This document shows positions 6,771 to 10,388 of a stretch of 10,388 nt of DNA, one piece after another. Position numbers and translations under genes: made by a program. Source of the DNA: an uncultured bacterium (GTDB taxonomy: Bacteria > Bacillota_I > Bacilli_A > RF39 > UBA660); NCBI GenBank assembly GCA_959020415.1, contig CAUERX010000040.1, positions 1-10,388 on the forward strand, read 5' to 3'. The stretch's first letter is position 1, and each line of letters opens with the position of its first letter. The notes below the pieces were generated by a model. It did not search any database. It worked only from the letters and a program-made list of their open reading frames with translations, and was not told where the DNA came from.

Positions 6771-7013
6771 TTGAATTTAGAAATTATTAAAAAAATAGTT
6801 GCGTTTATCATAGGCATTGCTATTTTTATTGCTTTTTGTTTTCTGTTTTTCTATATTGTAATTTTTGCTTTAATTGCTGGCTTAATATATTATATATATT
6901 ACAAATTGATTAAACAAAAAAGAAAGCTAAAGCAGCAGGAAAAATATAGTAAAAAATCAAAGAAATCAATTAATCCTGTAATTATGGATGCTGAATATAC
7001 AGAAAAAAATTAA
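6771..7013 (+). CDS. Small membrane protein
   Basis: 80 residues from TTG 6771; GAAAGGGTGA just upstream supports the start. Residues ~8-45 are strongly hydrophobic and long enough for one long or two short helices ('IVAFIIGIAIFIAFCFLFFY', then 'IVIFALIAGLIYYIYY'). A basic stretch follows (KLIKQKRKLKQQEKYSKKSKKS), then the end 'VIMDAEYTEKN'; a short acidic '(V/I)xDAEY' tail is seen on other small Bacillota membrane proteins. By the positive-inside rule the C-terminus is cytoplasmic. It is the only protein gene between 6100 and 8800 without visible lesions. It starts 24 nt after the pseudogene ends and probably depended on that promoter. Function unknown. Confidence 0.7.
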   Translation: MNLEIIKKIVAFIIGIAIFIAFCFLFFYIVIFALIAGLIYYIYYKLIKQKRKLKQQEKYSKKSKKSINPVIMDAEYTEKN

Positions 7014-7063
7014 AGATTTTTAATAAATATATAACAGTGATAATCAAATAAGGAGTTAATTTT

Positions 7064-7311
7064 AAATTAGTGCGCGATGATATGATACAGACAATTGATG
7101 CGGTTTAAACAGCGTGGAGGACTCCCTTAGAAGTAACCGTCACTTCAGAAAGTCAAAACTATCAAGCAATTCTTCAATATATAGTTTCTAAGTTAATAGT
7201 AGAATAGCCGAATTAGAAAGTTGTAAAGAAGTATCAACTAATTTAACACCAAAACCAAAAATAATAACTAGTAATTCTAGTCATAGACAATTAGTAAAAA
7301 GATCAGACAAT
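7064..7311 (+). pseudogene. Remnant of a short unrecognised gene
   Basis: After the ribosome-site-like AGGAG at 7051-7055 there is no ATG, TTG or GTG at normal spacing (only TTT AAA TTA GTG), but one frame reads 'KLVRDDMIQTIDAV', TAA at 7106-7108, then 'TAWRTPLEVTVTSESQNYQA' and 'ILQYIVSKL' before a stop at 7205-7207. Restoring one A near 7195 continues it as 'NSRIAELESCKEVSTNLTPK' and on towards the hairpin at 7312. That smooth continuation (a coiled-coil-like 'SKLNSRIAELES') is why I read this as a decayed gene, with a lost start, one nonsense codon and one frameshift, rather than plain intergenic DNA. I do not recognise the protein. Together with the terminator and tRNA promoter this accounts for the ~380-bp stretch between the small membrane protein and the tRNA. 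Confidence 0.45.
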
Positions 7312-7341
7312 AATATAGCTAACAAGCTATATTTTATTTTT
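7312..7341 (+). terminator. Rho-independent terminator
   Basis: A 9-bp perfect stem AATATAGCT (7312-7320) / AGCTATATT (7325-7333) with an AACA loop, followed by TTATTTTT. It ends the transcript running from the broken GyrI-like gene through the small membrane protein and isolates the tRNA gene. Confidence 0.8.
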
Positions 7342-7357
7342 CCTGGTTTAATAATTA

Positions 7358-7387
7358 TTGTCGAAATACATATATTTGTGGTATAAT
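7358..7387 (+). promoter_or_regulatory. Promoter of tRNA-Arg
   Basis: TTGTCG at 7358-7363, an 18-bp spacer and TATAAT at 7382-7387 with an extended TGG before it. The predicted start, about 7393-7396, falls at the 5' end of the mature tRNA, so little or no 5' leader would exist. Confidence 0.7.
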
Positions 7388-7395
7388 TTATTTGT

Positions 7396-7472
7396 GTCCC
7401 TGTAGCATAATAGGAAAATGCCTTCGCCTCCTAAGCGAAAGATTGGGTGTTCGAGTCACCTCAGGGACGCCA
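7396..7472 (+). tRNA. tRNA-Arg (anticodon CCU)
   Basis: A full cloverleaf: acceptor GTCCCTG/CAGGGAC (7 bp); D stem GCAT/ATGC; anticodon stem TTCGC/GCGAA with loop CTCCTAA, anticodon CCT at 7430-7432; 5-nt variable loop; T stem GGGTG/CACCT (one G-U pair) with loop TTCGAGT; discriminator G 7469 and encoded CCA 7470-7472. It reads AGG arginine codons. A T7 run follows directly and may end transcription, though no separate hairpin precedes it. All pairs are intact despite the decayed surroundings, as expected of a tRNA under selection. Confidence 0.97.
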
Positions 7473-7497
7473 TTTTTTTATAAACGGAGGTGGACAG

Positions 7498-7986
7498 ATG
7501 CATAACACCGAAGAAAAAAATTTAATGACTAAAATTGGTTACGAAAAACAAAAGGAGAAATTGCAAAAACTAAAGGCCGAGTTAAAAGACATTTCAACTA
7601 GAAAAATGCAAGCCGCAGCTGATGACCAAGGTAATGGATGGCATGACAATTTTGCTTATGAACAGTACAATCTATAGGAATTTGGTATTTTAAATCGAAT
7701 CTAAAGTTTAATGATAACACTGCAAAACACTAAAATTATTGAAGAAGACTATGTAGACCAAAATCACGTCAACATAGGTGATAAAGTTAAACTTAAATTA
7801 ATTTATGATAATGATAGTGAAATTGTTTTAGTTACATTAGATGATAGCAGTGATGATGAGAATGCTATAACTTTAAACTTACCACTAGGCAAAGCAATTT
7901 ACCATCAAAAAATCGGAACTAAAAATAGTTATCAAGTTGAAAACACACAAATAAATATCGAAATTTTAGCTAAAGTCGCCAGTTAA
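7498..7986 (+). pseudogene. GreA-family transcription factor, interrupted by two in-frame stops
   Basis: ATG 7498 has GGAGG at 7486-7490. One frame runs to TAA 7986 and would give 162 residues, the normal GreA/GreB-family size, but holds TAG at 7675-7677 and TAA at 7702-7704, eight codons apart. Before the stops: N-terminal coiled coil 'MTKIGYEKQKEKLQKLKAEL' and 'AAADDQGNGWHDNFAYEQYN', like the family's acidic turn region that enters the RNA polymerase secondary channel. After the stops: the C-terminal FKBP-like domain, 'NIGDKVKLKLIYDNDSEIVL', 'NLPLGKAIYHQKIGTKNSYQ', 'VENTQINIEILAKV'. Gre factors rescue backtracked polymerase by stimulating transcript cleavage. 'DQGNGWHDN' in place of the GreA acidic-turn sequence suggests a diverged paralogue, not the main GreA. 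A restart at ATG 7711 lacks a good ribosome site. There are no frameshifts, so this looks younger than the neighbouring pseudogenes. Confidence 0.85.
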
Positions 7987-8006
7987 TTTGATTTAAAATC
8001 AAATTA
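7984..8006. repeat. Perfect 11-bp palindrome at the end of the greA-like pseudogene
   Basis: TAATTTGATTT and AAATCAAATTA flank a single A; the left arm begins with the TAA stop. No T run follows (ACCAAAG), so it does not look like a normal terminator. With a 1-nt centre it is better described as a palindrome than a hairpin; it could be an operator or an eroded terminator. Confidence 0.6.
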
Positions 8007-8099
8007 CCAAAGAAGCGAGTTTTATTTTGGCCAAAATTAGTTCTTTCTCGTTTACAAAAATATATAGGTATGTTAAACTGTAGTAGAGTCGCATCATAG

Positions 8100-8804
8100 A
8101 TGTTGGCTTTAAATAACTCCAAGTATCGTGAAGATCTAATAACAAAAGAAAAAAAATTATGCTTAAAAATGCTAAAGTTAGTAGTTAGAACCAAGACAGA
8201 TTTTCAAGGCCGAGATGTGACTTTAACCAATCTTAAACCATACATCAAAATGCTGATGAAATTATTTGAAAAGCCATCTATAATGTCTCCTATTGTCAAG
8301 GACTAGCCATTGAAGAAGAGGGGAATAATAATTAGTGCTTGTCTGCACTGAATTTGCTCATAAACTAGGTTTTAATAACTATTATGAAGTCGATCTTATT
8401 CGCATGAATCGTCTGGCTATGACTTAAATGATATGAAAGTTTTAATGAGTCGGGTTAAAAACTATTTAGTGCCGCTTTATAAAAAATTAAAGAAAGTTTA
8501 AGCCCAAAGATTAGGCATGAATATTTGGAAAAAGGAATTGGTTGGCAATCCTTTGGTTTTGGCTGGGATATGCCATTTTATAACATTGATTATACGATAG
8601 ATATTATTTGCGCTCTTTCATTTTATAAAAAGTCAAAGAAAATTCCACTCAAGCATGGGAGGATTATATCTCGTTATGTAAATGGGGGGTCTAAATCCTT
8701 GCCAGAATTAATTAAAATCTAATCCATTTAAAGAAGGGTCGATGAAAGAATTAGCAAATGTTTTTGATAACGATATCGAAGAACTACTAAAAAGCACTAT
8801 ATGA
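8100..8804 (+). pseudogene. M3-family oligoendopeptidase (PepF-like), heavily degraded, catalytic core deleted
   Basis: Pieces in shifting frames match successive parts of an M3 zinc peptidase: 'ALNNSKYREDLI', 'DFQGRDVTLTNLKPYIK', 'ADEII*KAIYNVSYCQG', 'LVLVCTEFAHKLGFNNYYEV', 'DLIRMNR', 'GYDLNDMKVLMSRVKNYLVP' then 'LYKKLKKV*AQRLGMN', then a jump to 'LEKGIGWQSFGFGWDMPFYN' and 'IDYTIDIICALSFYKKSKK', 'AWEDYISLCK', 'GGSKSLPELIKI' and 'NPFKEGSMKELANVFDNDIE' to TGA 8802-8804. Intact members are ~560 residues. The N-terminal ~100 or more and ~250-300 middle residues, including the HExxH zinc motif, are missing; the internal junction is near 8522. Nonsense codons sit at 8267 (TGA, probably former CGA) and 8499 (TAA, probably former CAA). 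Frameshifts occur near 8250, 8332, 8414, 8638, 8685 and 8720. I see nothing definite in 8007-8099. Confidence 0.88.
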
Positions 8805-8817
8805 TAGTGCTTTTTTT
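8789..8817. terminator. Strong bidirectional terminator between the M3 pseudogene and the amidase gene
   Basis: A 12-bp perfect stem AAAAAGCACTAT (8789-8800) / ATAGTGCTTTTT (8804-8815) with an ATG loop and a T7 run on the + strand. On the - strand it follows the amidase stop (TAA, 8818-8816) and ends in T5. The pseudogene's original TGA (8802-8804) lies in the loop. Confidence 0.9.
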
Positions 8818-10207
8818 AAGGTAATCTTAATATTTGACCTATTTGTAATCCATTACTAGTTAACCCATTTAGTGATTTTAAAGTATCAACATTTGTATTA
8901 TATTTTTTAGCAATGCTCCATAAACTGTCACCAGATTTCACAGTATATGTATTAGTAGTTGGTGTATTAGCAGGAATTAAAAGTACTTGCCCGATTGATA
9001 AAGCATCACTAGTTAAACCATTTAGACTTTTAATAGCATTAACGCTTGTGCCATATTTATTGGCGATATTCCATAAGCTATCACCAGATTTAACTGTGTA
9101 AGTTGTTCCTGAGCCTGTTCCACCAGTGTTATTACCAGCTTCACTGCTAGGTACTCTTAAAACTTGACCCACCTGTAAATTGTCATTAGTAAGATTATTT
9201 AATGATTTTAAATTAGCCACCGTTGTACCATATTTATTGGCAATGCTCCATAAACTGTCACCAGATTTAACTGTGTAAGTATTTGCTTCATTACTAGTTG
9301 TACCTGTTGGAACCTTTAAAACTTGCCCGATTGTAAGATTATTGCCAGTAAGGTTGTTTAATGACTTTAACTCATTAACAGTAGTATTATATTTTTGAGC
9401 AATACTCCATAAGCTATCGCCAAATTTAACCGTATAAGTGTTGCTAGTGTTTGGTGTGTTATTTGAAGTAGTTCCAACATTCAAAACTTGCCCAATCTGT
9501 AAATTATTACTAGTTAACCCATTTAAAGTTTTTAATTCATTAACAGTCATATTATATTTTTGAGCAATACTCCATAAGCTATCGCCAGATTTAACTACAT
9601 AAGTTCCTTCTTGTGGAACAGAAGGTACAGTTTGACCAGATTTAGTCGCAATAACTGCATCAACTACGGCATCAACATATTTTTGGTAATTATTTTGAAT
9701 TCTTGATAAGTCTTCGGGGTTATCAATAAATCCATATTCGACAATTATTGGCTCTGTTACCCCAGTATTTCGATGAATAAAATAATAATCCTTAGAAGTA
9801 TCGCTAGGTAATCTTCTTTGATAAGTTTTTCTTACCTTTTGTCCAGCATTACCTAAAGCTGTTAATATGTTATTTGCTAAAGTACTATTATTTCTTAGCG
9901 CATAAATTACTTCAGCTCCTTGAGCTCCTTGGATACCACTACCAGCTGCATTTATATGATTAGAAATAACAACGACATTTGGATTATTGCCATAAGCCGC
10001 TAAAATTCTTTGAACTCTATCAGTTGGCGAAATAGTTTCATCTGTGCTTCTAATTAAAGTAACCGGAATTCCTTTCTTTTGAAATTCATCATACATATAT
10101 CTCGCAATTTGTAAAGTTAAGTCTTTTTCTCTTACGCCACCACTACTAACTGCGCCACTGTCACTACCGCCATGACCAGCATCTATTACCACTTGTAAAT
10201 TATTCAT
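8816..10207 (-). CDS. N-acetylmuramoyl-L-alanine amidase with five LysM domains
   Basis: 463 residues. Residues 3-~190 are an Amidase_3 zinc hydrolase that cuts the bond between muramic acid and the stem peptide: zinc ligands H12 ('DAGHGG'), E27 ('VREKDLT') and H84 ('ISNHINA'), catalytic E157 ('IIVEYGFIDN'). A Ser/Gly/Thr/Asn linker leads to five LysM peptidoglycan-binding modules at ~203-244, 257-300, 310-353, 369-412 and 420-463, each 'YTVKSGDSLWSIA.KY' plus 'LKSLN.LT...L.IGQVL.VP'. The start is firm: GGGAGGAG at 10220-10213 lies 5-7 bases upstream and the catalytic domain begins at once. There is therefore no signal peptide, as in mother-cell lysis amidases of the CwlC type and phage endolysins; release on lysis or an unconventional route is inferred. 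No phage genes surround it. It is convergent with the M3 pseudogene and shares its terminator. Confidence 0.95.
   Translation of the reverse strand: MNNLQVVIDAGHGGSDSGAVSSGGVREKDLTLQIARYMYDEFQKKGIPVTLIRSTDETISPTDRVQRILAAYGNNPNVVVISNHINAAGSGIQGAQGAEVIYALRNNSTLANNILTALGNAGQKVRKTYQRRLPSDTSKDYYFIHRNTGVTEPIIVEYGFIDNPEDLSRIQNNYQKYVDAVVDAVIATKSGQTVPSVPQEGTYVVKSGDSLWSIAQKYNMTVNELKTLNGLTSNNLQIGQVLNVGTTSNNTPNTSNTYTVKFGDSLWSIAQKYNTTVNELKSLNNLTGNNLTIGQVLKVPTGTTSNEANTYTVKSGDSLWSIANKYGTTVANLKSLNNLTNDNLQVGQVLRVPSSEAGNNTGGTGSGTTYTVKSGDSLWNIANKYGTSVNAIKSLNGLTSDALSIGQVLLIPANTPTTNTYTVKSGDSLWSIAKKYNTNVDTLKSLNGLTSNGLQIGQILRLP
8819..9601 (-). repeat. Five-copy LysM-coding repeat array
   Basis: Five units of about 130 bp of conserved sequence are separated by linkers of variable length (period ~150-180 bp). 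The DNA encoding 'SGDSLWSIA' (plus strand 'caatgctccataaactgtca' and close variants) is nearly identical between copies. That marks recent duplication or gene conversion and a likely site of copy-number change. Confidence 0.9.
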
Positions 10208-10225
10208 AGTATCTCCTCCCTAGAA

Positions 10226-10252
10226 TAATTTATGATTTTATAGGGATTTTGT
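10226..10252 (-). promoter_or_regulatory. Possible sporulation-type (SigK-like) promoter of the amidase gene
   Basis: On the - strand CATAAATTA (10234-10226) fits the CATAnnnTA -10 of SigK, with an AC (10252-10251) 16 bp upstream in GTGACA. It is attractive because signal-less CwlC-type amidases are SigK-controlled in Bacillus. In AT-rich DNA the motif can arise by chance and nothing else here shows sporulation. Confidence 0.25.
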
Positions 10253-10268
10253 CACAAAAAGATGAAAA

Positions 10269-10297
10269 ATTATAATGTCTTAGGTTTATAAGTGAAA
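10269..10297 (-). promoter_or_regulatory. Possible SigA promoter of the amidase gene
   Basis: On the - strand TATAAT (10274-10269) with a 17-bp spacer to a poor -35, TTTCAC (10297-10292). The leader would be about 55 nt. The core ATTATAAT is palindromic, so TATAAT also reads on the + strand. Confidence 0.35.
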
Positions 10298-10338
10298 TAA
10301 TTATTTAATTTTAGTTATTTTAAATAGTAATAAATAAT

Positions 10339-10379
10339 AGTTGAAAAATTATGACAAATTCAAGTTGAAAATATTGACA
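10339..10379. repeat. Imperfect direct repeat upstream of the amidase
   Basis: AGTTGAAAAATTATGACA (10339-10356) and AGTTGAAAATATTGACA (10363-10379) start 24 bp apart. The second copy ends in TTGACA, a perfect -35 on the + strand that would direct transcription off the right edge. The pair could be an operator or part of a promoter for the next gene. Confidence 0.45.
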
Positions 10380-10388
10380 TGAGGGGGG

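Noticed and set aside
7447..7497. A GTG start for the GreA-like gene inside the tRNA
   Set aside because: It overlaps the T arm of tRNA-Arg; ATG 7498 has GGAGG at the right distance.
6102..8804. A changed genetic code (stop codons read as sense) to explain the interrupted genes
   Set aside because: All three stop codons occur in the broken genes along with true frameshifts, while intact genes use TGG for Trp and stop normally at TAA, TAG and TGA.
8913..9101. A + strand open frame inside the LysM array
   Set aside because: It is the antisense of two LysM repeats of the amidase; its apparent internal repetition simply mirrors them.
8819..9601. A CRISPR array suggested by the regular repeats
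   Set aside because: The repeats are protein-coding LysM modules in one frame, with long diverged units and no short identical repeat/unique spacer pattern.
8816..10207. The amidase as a prophage endolysin
   Set aside because: No holin, tail, portal or integrase genes are nearby; the five-LysM layout also occurs in host wall hydrolases. The missing signal peptide alone is not enough.

Overview
The window looks like chromosome from a low-GC Gram-positive bacterium of the Bacillota. It is AT-rich with A/T-ending codons, strong Shine-Dalgarno sites, extended -10 promoters, short T-rich terminators, a tRNA with encoded CCA, a YerB-type DUF3048 protein and LysM/InlB-type wall proteins. The standard code fits: Trp is TGG throughout and TAA, TAG and TGA all terminate. 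A gut lineage such as RF39 or an erysipelotrich relative is a guess from gene style, not shown by the sequence.

Left part (1-5352, + strand). The window opens inside a surface protein made of InlB/Listeria-Bacteroides-type repeats. Its last ~108 residues abruptly become a phage tail-fibre-tip-like domain with HxH motifs and an 'LQPYITVYMYRRTA' end. A lipoprotein gene follows after 1 nt and is broken by a late frameshift. After a terminator comes a two-gene operon (membrane-anchored unknown protein overlapping a phosphodiester glycosidase), then a DUF3048 protein, then an HD-domain phosphohydrolase and ndk behind a near-consensus promoter. A bidirectional terminator separates ndk from a convergent pentapeptide-repeat gene.

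Middle part (6102-8804). This is a graveyard. Four decayed + strand genes lie in a row: a GyrI-like small-molecule-binding protein with at least five lesions, a short unrecognised gene, a GreA-family transcription factor with two in-frame stops, and an M3-family oligoendopeptidase that has lost its middle including the zinc site. Only a small membrane protein and tRNA-Arg(CCU), with its own promoter, look intact here.

Right part (8816-10388, - strand). An intact N-acetylmuramoyl-L-alanine amidase has five C-terminal LysM modules and no signal peptide. It converges on the dead peptidase gene and shares a strong bidirectional terminator with it. Its upstream region carries candidate promoter elements and a direct repeat.

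Much of the intact content concerns the cell surface (adhesin-like protein, membrane-anchored glycosidase, DUF3048 protein, amidase). The most notable signals are the adhesin/tail-fibre chimera and the concentrated gene decay.
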